NCBI GenBank assembly: GCA_948602995.1
Contig: CAPEBR010000005.1
Coordinates: 62,001-126,000, forward strand
Source of the DNA: an uncultured Dorea sp.
Lineage (GTDB): Bacteria > Bacillota > Clostridia > Lachnospirales > Lachnospiraceae
DNA length: 64,000 nt
Direction: 5' to 3'
Shown here: positions 7,604-15,301 of the stretch, one piece after another
Layout of the letters: each line of letters opens with the position of its first letter
How positions within the stretch are numbered: the first letter of the stretch is position 1
Program-made: the position numbers and the translations under genes
Notes under the pieces: generated by a model
Database searches by the model: none
The model's input: only the letters and a program-made list of their open reading frames with translations
Told to the model about the DNA's origin: nothing

Positions 7604-7914
7604 TCAAAATCCGGCGTCATTGGCTTAGGCACTGCAGATTCCAGCGCCTTATTCCGGTAAGCCTCTGCCGCGATCATCCCGTCCAGCACTCTGCATGCCT
7701 GCCCGTAGTAATATCTCACCGCAGTATCCAGGGCATTCCTCCGTTTTCCTTCCAGCAGATCCCGGCTAAGCGCCACTTCCCTGAAATATGCCCGCCTCTT
7801 TCCATCCGCAACAATATAATTTTCCTGGCTGTCAAGATTCACCACCAGCTGCGGGGAAGTGCCAATGATAAAACGGTTTCCTTCTATCTGTATCCTGATC
7901 TTTTCTGCTTCCAT
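7564..7914 (-). CDS. Hypothetical protein
   Basis: A 116-residue soluble protein (starting MEAEKIRIQIEGNRF from ATG 7914, with AAGGTGG eight bases upstream) that I do not recognise. The N-terminal half is strand-rich (IIGTSPQLVVNLDSQENYIV) and the C-terminal half helical and charged (RRNALDTAVRYYYGQACRVL). It lies just after the remnant at 7928-8101 (the remnant's stop codon overlaps its ribosome site) and before an ATPase fragment, so it may belong to the same decayed unit. Confidence 0.55.
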   Translation of the reverse strand: MEAEKIRIQIEGNRFIIGTSPQLVVNLDSQENYIVADGKRRAYFREVALSRDLLEGKRRNALDTAVRYYYGQACRVLDGMIAAEAYRNKALESAVPKPMTPDFEWEQESYGKSILS

Positions 7915-7927
7915 AAAACAAACCACC

Positions 7928-8101
7928 TTACCAGTACTTTTCTCTCTTCCAAATCTTCCTGCCCTGCTGAAATTGCCTCAAATATTCCAGCTTCTGCCGG
8001 ATTGTCCTGGAAATTGCCTCTGCCCTCTCAAACGGATTAAATATAGTATACCACAAATAGTCTGCAATGCACCAAAGAATTCGGTGAGGGGCGATTTTTG
8101 G
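7928..8101 (-). pseudogene. Truncated gene, C-terminal part only, unknown family
   Basis: Without any start codon, the minus strand is open from 8101 to a TAA at 7928. It encodes about 57 residues, including ILWCIADYLWYTIFNP followed by the strongly helical FERAEAISRTIRQKLEYL and a basic end (GRKIWKREKYW). Codon usage and the join to the next ribosome site argue this is the 3' end of a lost gene. A TAA closes the frame upstream. Confidence 0.4.
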
Positions 8102-8184
8102 TTACTTTTCACGGGCTCCTTTAGTTTCCGGGAAATATGCCGATAACCAAAATATAAGCATACACAGAGAGGAGGCCTGAACCA

Positions 8185-9042
8185 ATGTCAGGAAGGCAGG
8201 TAAAGCTTGCCCATGCAGAAAAAGGCAGCATTCTGTACCACTACACAAAGAGCAACGGAATCAACGGCATTATTAACCACAACTGCTTCTGGGCAACAAA
8301 AAGCGATTTTTTAAATGACCCCAACGAATTTTCCCATATCCAGGGAATCATAGATGACGTATGCCGGGAACAGATTAAGGATCCCTGGCTTAAGGAGATA
8401 TTCCTTGCAGATTCTATTTACTCAGACCAGGAGAAGGGCAGGGAATACTTCGTTCTCTCCTTTTCCAAATGCCGGGACAGCATTACCATGTGGTCAGAAT
8501 TCGGAAGCAAAACCGGTTATAATATTGGCTTCCAAAGTGATGAGATTATCGCAAGAATCGAAGAGGCCGCAGAGATCGCTTATCACGGCCTTGTCGTATA
8601 CAGTACGAAAAAACAGCACCAGCTGATCCGGCGGAATCTGTGCAATTACCTGCCGAATCTTCTGAGAATGCCCCTGCAGGATATTTTAGAAAATGGAAGG
8701 AATAACCGCCAGGAACGCAATTATGTGAAGGCATGCAGAAAGTTTCAGAAAATGGCTGAGGTGTATGCCATGTTTTTTAAGCACGAAGGCTTTGCAGAGG
8801 AACAGGAATACCGGTTTATTTTTAAAAAGAGGAAGGACACCGCTGTATATTTCCGTCCCAAGGACGGCTTTATGCTCCCCTATATTGAAATTCCGCTAAG
8901 TGACCGGAACCTGCCCATTGAAGAGATTATGGTAGCGCCGCAGAATCATATTGACCTGGCAAAAAACGGAATGGAATATATGCTGCGTACAAAGGGGTAT
9001 ACGGCAAAGGTAGCTCTCTCTAATATAAAGCTGAGATACTGA
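8185..9042 (+). CDS. DUF2971 domain protein
   Basis: A 285-residue cytosolic protein. The opening ILYHYTKSNGINGIINHNC, then FWATKSDFLNDPNEF, is the DUF2971 signature (LYHYT then WxTxxxFLNDPxE). Later pieces, FVLSFSKCRDSITMWSEFG and FAEEQEYRFIF, also fit. The family's biochemical role is not established; members often occur in accessory and defence-type islands, and here the surroundings are full of gene remnants. AGAGGAGG lies at normal distance from the ATG. Confidence 0.75.
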   Translation: MSGRQVKLAHAEKGSILYHYTKSNGINGIINHNCFWATKSDFLNDPNEFSHIQGIIDDVCREQIKDPWLKEIFLADSIYSDQEKGREYFVLSFSKCRDSITMWSEFGSKTGYNIGFQSDEIIARIEEAAEIAYHGLVVYSTKKQHQLIRRNLCNYLPNLLRMPLQDILENGRNNRQERNYVKACRKFQKMAEVYAMFFKHEGFAEEQEYRFIFKKRKDTAVYFRPKDGFMLPYIEIPLSDRNLPIEEIMVAPQNHIDLAKNGMEYMLRTKGYTAKVALSNIKLRY

Positions 9043-9098
9043 CCAGTGGAAGGTTTTTGTTGAACCAGGCGAAGAAAAGTGACAGGAGGGACGTACTT

Positions 9099-9380
9099 AT
9101 GCAAGTAAAATTTTATGAGCAGGTGGAGGACAGCCTGTTAAAATTTGCAGTGATTGTTTCAAAATCATGTGGCATGCTCTATTTTGCCGATATTAAACGC
9201 TTTGAAAAAGAGCTCCACAGCGAGATGGAAAAAGTCCGGCTGTTTGACGGATTGCCAGATGCATTGACGTACCCGCAGATACAGCCTCTGTTAATTGCAG
9301 AGGTTCAAAGAAGAGAGGAAAACCATGAAACTGATATTATAAAACACACAAAGGAAAGTAGGTTACTGGTCACGGAGTGA
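9099..9380 (+). pseudogene. Nudix hydrolase with the catalytic core deleted
   Basis: Translation from ATG 9099 (AGGAGGG eight bases upstream) gives 93 residues. The first 24 (MQVKFYEQVEDSLLKFAVIV) match the N terminus of small Firmicute Nudix hydrolases. The next part (GMLYFADIKRFEKELHSEME, KVRLFDGLP, YPQIQPLLIAEV) matches their C terminus. The middle, including the GxxxxxExxxxxxxREUxEExGU box, is missing in frame. The last codons and the stop lie inside a family A repeat. A full-length relative would have about 150-160 residues. It should not hydrolyse nucleotides. Confidence 0.6.
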
Positions 9381-9388
9381 ACAGTAAC
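9362..9388. repeat. Family A minimal palindromic repeat (27 bp)
   Basis: GTTACTGGTCAC and GTGAACAGTAAC ends. It overlaps the 3' end of the Nudix-derived frame and provides its stop codon. Confidence 0.75.
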
Positions 9389-9504
9389 CATTTCATTACA
9401 TCCAGAGAGCATTTCAATACAAAAGCCTTGAAATTCTTTTTTTAGTGAGGTAAACTGATGATAGCAACATCAGCTAACTATTTTGTGGATTGGAGGAATA
9501 TATC

Positions 9505-10032
9505 ATGCAGCCTATTTCTGGAATAAATTCTGGCGCGGCGCAAACGACTGTACCGATTACTGGTGTGGATGAACCGAAAAAAGTCCGGCGGCCCGAAAAT
9601 GAAACCCTGGAGCACCGCCAAAGGCCTGTGATGGATGAATATGTTCCGGAGGAAAAACCGGAACCGTCAGGGCATTACCGGCTGGGTAAGGACGGGAATG
9701 GCAGGCCCAAAATCTATTTCGATGACCCGGAGCGGGCAGAGGATGCCTCGAATGCTTCCGACGCCTCTGATCGGGGCAAGGGTGCAGAAGAGCCGGAAAA
9801 AAGCAGCTCTGACAAAAAGGCGAAAAGCTGCACCTGCAATACTGATAAAGTTGACCGCGAGATCGAAAAACTGAAAAAACAGAAACAAGAGTTGGAGAAA
9901 CAGATCAACAGGGAAACAGATGAAACTAAAGTGGGGGATTTGAAAGCAAAATTGGCACAGGTTGAAAGAGAATTGAGTCAGAAGGACAATGACACCTATA
10001 GACGCCAGCATGCTACATATACATTCTCCTAA
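9505..10032 (+). CDS. Hypothetical protein with C-terminal coiled coil (FlxA-like)
   Basis: A 175-residue protein starting MQPISGINSGAAQTT after GGAGG. The first half is polar and Pro/Glu-rich, probably disordered. About residues 112-160 form a heptad-like coiled coil, seen as DREIEKLKKQKQELEKQIN and LKAKLAQVERELSQK. A short Cys motif (SCTCN) precedes it. The layout resembles small FlxA-type proteins of Firmicutes. No enzymatic motif is visible. It is convergent with the SGNH hydrolase gene. Confidence 0.6.
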   Translation: MQPISGINSGAAQTTVPITGVDEPKKVRRPENETLEHRQRPVMDEYVPEEKPEPSGHYRLGKDGNGRPKIYFDDPERAEDASNASDASDRGKGAEEPEKSSSDKKAKSCTCNTDKVDREIEKLKKQKQELEKQINRETDETKVGDLKAKLAQVERELSQKDNDTYRRQHATYTFS

Positions 10033-10073
10033 TGGATGCCTTATGACATCTAAAGGTATCGTTTTTCAATATT

Positions 10074-11078
10074 TTACGCCCTCTTCCTCCTGGCTCTCCA
10101 CCATATGGTTATACCTGCAAGCATTGCAGCGGCAGCGCCCGCTGCAAAGGGCGCAGGCCCAAGGATGGTAAACAGACTGAACCTTCGCCGTCCGGTTCTT
10201 TTGGGAGCGGTTTCCTTCTTAATCTCTTTTTCCGGTTTTCCCATGAAACGCCCGGTATCAATCTTCTTTTCTGCCAGCGCGGCGATTATCCTCTGTCCCT
10301 CCTGGTCCGGATGCAGGCCGTCATCCTGGAGATGGTCACAGATATCCGACGTAAAAAGATCAATTACATGGTAATCATACTCCCGGGCATACCGGTACAT
10401 GATCTCATTCATATTCAGGATAATGTCCTCTAAGATCTCGTTAATGGTTCCTGGAAGCTCAAACATCCCCACAGGATTATAGATATTCGTCACGATCATC
10501 TGGGAAGTATCCTTCCTGTGCTGCGCAAATGTCCTCATGGCAGCCACCCATTGTTCCTCGAAGGTATGATAATCCCAGTTATTCAGCACATCCAGGATCC
10601 GCATGATAAGCAGCGGATTTCCCTCCACTCCTTCCATAAGCGTATCCATTGCATCATAGGCGCTTATGAATCTGCGCTCTGTTCCCAGAACCTCCTGCGC
10701 CGCCTCTTTAAGTTCAGTCATCAGGTCATTTGCCCCAATTGTAAGAGTAATAATATCTGCCCTCTCCATGTCCTTTGCCGCTTCATCCGTACCGAGGAGC
10801 TCAGAATTAAGCCGCCGTGAATCCAGCCCGTTTCTGGCATGCTTCGCACATTCCGAAGGAATCCCGGTCTTCCTGGACACCTCTTCTGCCAGAAGCTCCG
10901 GATAGCTTCTAAGTTCCTCCTTCTTCCGCCCCGAATATCCTTTTGTTATGCTGTCGCCGTAAGCTGCACAGAAAACCTTTTCCTCTGCCTGGACCATAAA
11001 AACCGGCATACAGGCCAGTATCAGGAACAGGCAGGCCAAAACGCTTCTGCAGATTCTGATATTCCTTTTCACACTCAT
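10074..11078 (-). CDS. SGNH/GDSL-type lipase-esterase, membrane anchored
   Basis: A 334-residue protein with an N-terminal signal or anchor helix (about residues 10-31) and a C-terminal membrane helix ahead of a basic tail (RARRKRA). The SGNH blocks are present: AAYGDSITKG with the nucleophile Ser, the Gly region ARNGLDSRRL, TIGANDLM with the oxyanion Asn, and DDGLHPDQEGQ with the Asp-His pair. It probably removes acyl or acetyl groups from an envelope or extracellular substrate; which one is unknown. It follows the HAD gene by 15 bp on the same strand, so both may be co-transcribed. Confidence 0.85.
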   Translation of the reverse strand: MSVKRNIRICRSVLACLFLILACMPVFMVQAEEKVFCAAYGDSITKGYSGRKKEELRSYPELLAEEVSRKTGIPSECAKHARNGLDSRRLNSELLGTDEAAKDMERADIITLTIGANDLMTELKEAAQEVLGTERRFISAYDAMDTLMEGVEGNPLLIMRILDVLNNWDYHTFEEQWVAAMRTFAQHRKDTSQMIVTNIYNPVGMFELPGTINEILEDIILNMNEIMYRYAREYDYHVIDLFTSDICDHLQDDGLHPDQEGQRIIAALAEKKIDTGRFMGKPEKEIKKETAPKRTGRRRFSLFTILGPAPFAAGAAAAMLAGITIWWRARRKRA

Positions 11079-11093
11079 AAAATCACCTGACAG

Positions 11094-11798
11094 TCATATA
11101 CTTTCATGTGGACATAAGCCTGGATCTACGCATTCCTGAGCCGCGACTCGTAACTTTGGATGCAAAATATCCTCTACACTCTCTGCAATATACATAGCGC
11201 CTGCTTTTTCAAGCTCTTCCCGGGTCCCAAAACCATATAGTACGCCAAGACAGTCTATTCCGGCTTCTCTTGCCCCAATCACATCATGCTCACGGTCACC
11301 CACCATAAGAACTGTTGCCTTATCATTTATCCCACACTCCCGGAGGGCATAGCGGATGACTTCTGTTTTTGTTCCCCTGCCGCCGTCAAGTTCCATCCCC
11401 GCCACATAATCAAAGTAGGGAGTCAGGGCGAAATAATCAATAATCTTTCTTGCAAAGGGCTCTGGCTTTGAAGTGGCTACTACAAGTCTTTTCCCACTTT
11501 TCTTAAGCTTCCCTGCCACTTCTTCAAATCCGTCGTATACACTGTTTTCAAATATTCCCTTATCTGTGTAATATTCTCTGTAATATTTCACCGCTTCCTG
11601 GGACTGTTCTCTGGAGAATCCGTAGAGTTCCTGGAAAGAAACTGTAAGAGGCGGACCGATGAACTTGCACAGCTTCAGGTAATCGTTCTCCTCAATACCG
11701 TATTTTTTTAGTGCGTAGACAACAGAATTCGTAATGCCTGGTGCAGAATCCGTAATTGTTCCGTCCAGATCAAAGAAAATTGTATCGTATACCTTCAT
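11094..11798 (-). CDS. HAD family phosphatase, phosphoglycolate phosphatase-like
   Basis: A 234-residue HAD hydrolase of the Gph/PgmB-like subgroup. Motif I is FFDLDGTITDS with the nucleophile Asp, motif II lies in VVATSKPEP, and motif III/IV is MVGDREHDVIGAREAGI. The end of the catalytic domain, GVLYGFGTREELEKAGA, is typical of phosphoglycolate phosphatases. The helical cap between about 20 and 85 matches subclass I. It dephosphorylates small molecules such as 2-phosphoglycolate, but the in vivo substrate is uncertain. A ribosome site (GGAGAAGGAG) lies ahead of the ATG. Confidence 0.85.
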   Translation of the reverse strand: MKVYDTIFFDLDGTITDSAPGITNSVVYALKKYGIEENDYLKLCKFIGPPLTVSFQELYGFSREQSQEAVKYYREYYTDKGIFENSVYDGFEEVAGKLKKSGKRLVVATSKPEPFARKIIDYFALTPYFDYVAGMELDGGRGTKTEVIRYALRECGINDKATVLMVGDREHDVIGAREAGIDCLGVLYGFGTREELEKAGAMYIAESVEDILHPKLRVAAQECVDPGLCPHESI

Positions 11799-11821
11799 TG
11801 CAGCTCCTTCTCCTCAAATCC

Positions 11822-11848
11822 TTTACTGTTCACTTCGTGATCAGTAAT
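11822..11848. repeat. Family A minimal repeat, diverged
   Basis: TTTACTGTTCACTTCGTGAT followed by CAGTAAT, the 27-bp family A unit with a few changes. Confidence 0.6.
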
Positions 11849-11926
11849 ATCCTTCATTCATTCTATCATCAGTCTCTGTTATAAAGTATTGCTGACCTGC
11901 TATTTTTGTGCTTACATTATAACAAT

Positions 11927-14071
11927 TCATACCTTAAGTGTAAAGTGTGAATTCTGGCTTTCTACATTCATCTTAAATCCTGCATAAGTTGCAGCAAAAT
12001 AGAGGCCGTAAATTCCAAAAAACAACAGGAAGGAAATTCCAAAGTATTGAAAAATAGATGTGGAAATTCCTGTGTAGAAGATAAATTTTCCGCTGATAAA
12101 TATAGCGACTGTTCCTGCTATCCCTGCTGCAAAAACTGCCGGGCAGAGGTAGTATAAGAATAACTGCTTTGCGACTGCTGCCGCCACCTCGTTTTTACGG
12201 AGTCCGATTTTACGGAGTATGTCGTAGCGGAACTTATATTTTGCCGAGTCACTGAGCTGTTGCACAGACAGTACGGTAAGAGCCACGCACACAAATACAA
12301 ATCCCAGGTAAAAGCACGGGAATACAATAGCTGACAGCATGTACTTCACCTCCGGAATCAGATTATCCCTTACCAGATTGACCGCAGCATAAACGATAAT
12401 CTGATCAGTACCCAAACAGGAATTTGGCATCATTTCCTCATCCTCTTCTATTTCATCATCCAGATCTCCCGCTATATCAAGATGACCGTAAACCTCATCA
12501 TCTCTTCCGATATCGTCCAGCCTGTCTGCCAGTCCGGCCGGCGCCCTGCCTTTAATATCTGCCGCAAGCTCTTTATAATATGGCCTGAGATTCCCGGCGC
12601 TTTCGTCCGGCACCACAATAACGTAATCTCCGCCGTTGTGTCCGTCCTGGGAAAAAGACTCCATATGGTAGCCTGCGAATTTCAGCTCACCCGCATCTCC
12701 TTCCACGGTAAGATGCCCTGCAAAATCCCCGGTCTCCCCATATACTCTGTTTTTTATGTGAAGTGCATACTCATCTGCCTTTAAAGATATCTCCTGATAA
12801 CCCAGCATTTTCCGCAGATAATTATAATCTGAAAGCTTCATATAGGTGTCAGAGCGACAGTAGGAGCCGTCATCTGTATTCCGGATCTTTTCAAGATCAG
12901 CCTCTGCATCTTCTTTTCCGCCTTTTCTGTACATTGTTCCAAAGTATCTTAAGTGAGTACGAAGCCATACATTTACCTGGTCCGTCCCATTTTCATAGAT
13001 ATAATAGGGGTAAATATCCTTTACCTCTGTGTACTCGTTTAAAATCTGAATCTCCTCCGAAAAATCATATTCCACATCCGGACTGTTTACCTGTACATCA
13101 AACGGGAACTTGTCTTCTAATGCCTTGCTCTGGTAGTCACTGAACATCATTGCCACCGTGCAGCCTAAAAAGGCAATGGTAAAGAGGGATGTCAGTGTCC
13201 CCATGGTAAACCACATGGTCCTGATCTTAGAGGAAAGCTGCCGGAGTAAAAACAGATTCTGCCCCTTATAAATCAGCGCTCCTCCCCGCCTGATATAGCA
13301 GACGATAAAGGATGAGAGCCCGATGTAGAAAAGATAAATAACCAGGATAAGCCCAATAAGGAAGCCGATTACTGTTCCGCCGTTCCATCCGCCAAACAGA
13401 ACACCGCCGAAAAGCAGCCATACTCCAAAGAAAACCAAAAATACCAGGGACAGGGGAAGGAGCCACTGCTTCACACGCTCGTGGGATTCCTTCACTTCTT
13501 CATTTTTATTTCCTGCATCCATAAGGTCCCGGATATTCATTTTCTTAAATCTTCGTTTGCACCTGAAAAGCGCCAGAACGTAGCAGCCCCCATAGCAGCA
13601 TACTGTCATCAGAATACACCAACGGCTGAACTGAAGCTTCAGGTGATAATTTTCCTGGAGCATGGTGTAGAGCACTGCCATAATCATCTGCTGCAGAAGC
13701 ACTCCCATGGCCATTCCTGCAATAAATGACCCCATTCCCATAATCACATTTTCCCGCATGTAGAGGCGCGCGATCTCCTTCTTCTTCATTCCGAGAAGCA
13801 GATAGGTCCCGAATTCGCGGCTCCTCTTTTCCAGCATGAACCGTACCATATAGTTAATGAGCCAAGCAACAATTATTACAATGAAAAATGTGGCAAGTCC
13901 GATCATTGCCGCCATGATTCCCGCCATATCAATCCGCCTGCGGATATCCGGAGAGAATAAAATGCTGTTAAAGGCAAACATCAGCGCCGTAACTAGCATC
14001 ATGGTAATCACATACACAAGATAATCCTTTGCGGAACGCTTAACATTTCTGACTGCAAGTTTACCGAGCAT
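11927..14071 (-). CDS. Bce-type ABC transporter permease (FtsX-like)
   Basis: About 714 residues with the BceB layout: ten hydrophobic helices with a large extracellular domain (roughly residues 310-520) after helix VII. It starts MLGKLAVRNVKRSAKDYLVY, typical of BceB/VraG permeases. I chose ATG 14071, with AGGAGG 11 bases upstream inside the ATPase gene, over a GTG at 14083. Partner of the ATPase gene, which it overlaps by 11 bases. Such transporters strip peptide antibiotics (bacitracin, lantibiotics) from lipid II-cycle targets and also act as co-sensors for a BceS-type kinase. That kinase is found at 22198-23226. Confidence 0.85.
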   Translation of the reverse strand: MLGKLAVRNVKRSAKDYLVYVITMMLVTALMFAFNSILFSPDIRRRIDMAGIMAAMIGLATFFIVIIVAWLINYMVRFMLEKRSREFGTYLLLGMKKKEIARLYMRENVIMGMGSFIAGMAMGVLLQQMIMAVLYTMLQENYHLKLQFSRWCILMTVCCYGGCYVLALFRCKRRFKKMNIRDLMDAGNKNEEVKESHERVKQWLLPLSLVFLVFFGVWLLFGGVLFGGWNGGTVIGFLIGLILVIYLFYIGLSSFIVCYIRRGGALIYKGQNLFLLRQLSSKIRTMWFTMGTLTSLFTIAFLGCTVAMMFSDYQSKALEDKFPFDVQVNSPDVEYDFSEEIQILNEYTEVKDIYPYYIYENGTDQVNVWLRTHLRYFGTMYRKGGKEDAEADLEKIRNTDDGSYCRSDTYMKLSDYNYLRKMLGYQEISLKADEYALHIKNRVYGETGDFAGHLTVEGDAGELKFAGYHMESFSQDGHNGGDYVIVVPDESAGNLRPYYKELAADIKGRAPAGLADRLDDIGRDDEVYGHLDIAGDLDDEIEEDEEMMPNSCLGTDQIIVYAAVNLVRDNLIPEVKYMLSAIVFPCFYLGFVFVCVALTVLSVQQLSDSAKYKFRYDILRKIGLRKNEVAAAVAKQLFLYYLCPAVFAAGIAGTVAIFISGKFIFYTGISTSIFQYFGISFLLFFGIYGLYFAATYAGFKMNVESQNSHFTLKV

Positions 14072-14828
14072 CGGAAAGCTCACCTCCTGTCAGGGACAGA
14101 ACGTCTAGAATCTCATTTAGAAATACCCTCCGTTCTTTCCCTCCCCGTACAAGCTCATGGAAAATCCTTCCATCCTTTAAAAACAGGATCCGGCTGCAGT
14201 AGCTTGCGGAAAAGGCATCATGAGTTACCATGAGGATCGTTGCGTTTAAAGAATCATTCATGTCTGTAAAGGTCTCAAGAAGTGTCTGCGCCGAGCGGGA
14301 ATCTAGCGCCCCTGTCGGCTCATCCGCCAGAAGAAGCCGGGGGTTGTTTACAAGAGCCCTTGCGCAGGCACACCGCTGTTTCTGTCCCCCTGACACCTGA
14401 TAGGGAAACTTATTCTTAATCTCCTCAATACCAAGAAGCCGCATAATCTCGCCGCATTTTCGCTGAATCTCTGCTTTTCCTTCCTTCCGTATGGTAAGGG
14501 CAAGCACGATATTCTCCTCCATGGTCAGCGTATCCAGAAGATTATAGTCCTGGAAGACAAATCCCAGGTTCTCCTTCCTGAAATCCGACAGTTTCTCATC
14601 CTTTAGCTCTGTAATATCAGTGTCTCCATAAAAGATATGTCCTGCCGTCACCCGGTCAATGGTGGCAAGCATGTTGAGAAGCGTTGTCTTTCCTGAACCT
14701 GACGCTCCCATCACGCCAACGAATTCGCCGCGCTCTACCGTGAAGCTAACACGGTCTATGGCTTTTGTTACATTGGAATCATTTCCGTAATATTTTTCTA
14801 CATCGCACACACGGATATTGTCATACAT
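14061..14828 (-). CDS. Bce-type ABC transporter ATP-binding protein
   Basis: A 255-residue ATPase. Walker A is GASGSGKTTLL, the Q loop FVFQDYNLLD, the signature VSGGQKQRCACARAL and Walker B RLLLADEPTGALD, followed by the H-loop VTHD. This is the MacB/BceA subgroup. ATG 14828 is chosen because GGGAG stands eight bases upstream; a GTG three codons earlier lacks room. It is co-translated with the permease and would power removal of antimicrobial peptides. Confidence 0.9.
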   Translation of the reverse strand: MYDNIRVCDVEKYYGNDSNVTKAIDRVSFTVERGEFVGVMGASGSGKTTLLNMLATIDRVTAGHIFYGDTDITELKDEKLSDFRKENLGFVFQDYNLLDTLTMEENIVLALTIRKEGKAEIQRKCGEIMRLLGIEEIKNKFPYQVSGGQKQRCACARALVNNPRLLLADEPTGALDSRSAQTLLETFTDMNDSLNATILMVTHDAFSASYCSRILFLKDGRIFHELVRGGKERRVFLNEILDVLSLTGGELSDAR

Positions 14829-14859
14829 ACATTTCACTCCCGTCTTTTATGATCTTTTC

Positions 14860-14898
14860 GTTATACTCACGGCAGATGAAACCTGCCGTGAGTATAAC
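14860..14898. repeat. Family C palindrome
   Basis: GTTATACTCACGGCAG, a 7-base loop, then the exact complement CTGCCGTGAGTATAAC. The other copy is at 28636-28668; a partial arm (GTCGTGAGTAT) lies near 14967. In this copy it sits in the leader just upstream of the ABC genes. Confidence 0.8.
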
Positions 14899-14996
14899 TA
14901 TATCATATTTTTCTGACGGTTTGTATTTTAGAAGGTTACAGGAAGGTTACAGAGTTGTAAGATATAGTCGTGAGTATCACTCCAGCTGCTGCAGCA

Positions 14997-15034
14997 AAAA
15001 CCAGGTCTGCACATAAATGTGCAGACCTGGTTTT
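14997..15034. terminator. Strong two-way hairpin terminator
   Basis: AAAACCAGGTCTGCACAT is followed after 2 bases by its exact complement ending in TTTT, an 18-bp stem. It lies 3 bp after the stop of the small ORF at 15038-15187 and probably ends transcripts coming from the surface-protein gene. Confidence 0.8.
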
Positions 15035-15037
15035 CTG

Positions 15038-15187
15038 TTACTTTGATTTTTCTTTTTCCCAGACTCCAACAAACTTATTTATTTCACTTATATTAGTAAG
15101 AAGCGGAATCCCTGTTCCCTCAGGAGGTCTTTTGGGCAAATTAAGACCATCCCACGTACCGCCAGTTAAACTGTCAGCCTTCTGCAT
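15038..15187 (-). CDS. Small hypothetical protein or 3' gene fragment
   Basis: From ATG 15187 the minus strand codes for 49 residues (MQKADSLTGGTWDGLNL and on, ending VGVWEKEKSK). The same frame stays open about 50 bases further upstream, and GAGGAGG lies near 15235 but without an ATG, GTG or TTG at the right distance. Codon use looks genuine. Either it is a small gene with a poor start or the end of a gene whose 5' part was lost. The product is polar with no signal peptide. A strong terminator follows directly. Confidence 0.4.
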   Translation of the reverse strand: MQKADSLTGGTWDGLNLPKRPPEGTGIPLLTNISEINKFVGVWEKEKSK

Positions 15188-15301
15188 ATCCCCATCTTTT
15201 TCATTCGTAAAACAATTAGATTCTGCCGTATCAACACCTCCTCACAGGGAATGGAACTCACTCTTTCCCTGAAATCTGTACTTTCTCTGATTTTCTCCCT
15301 A

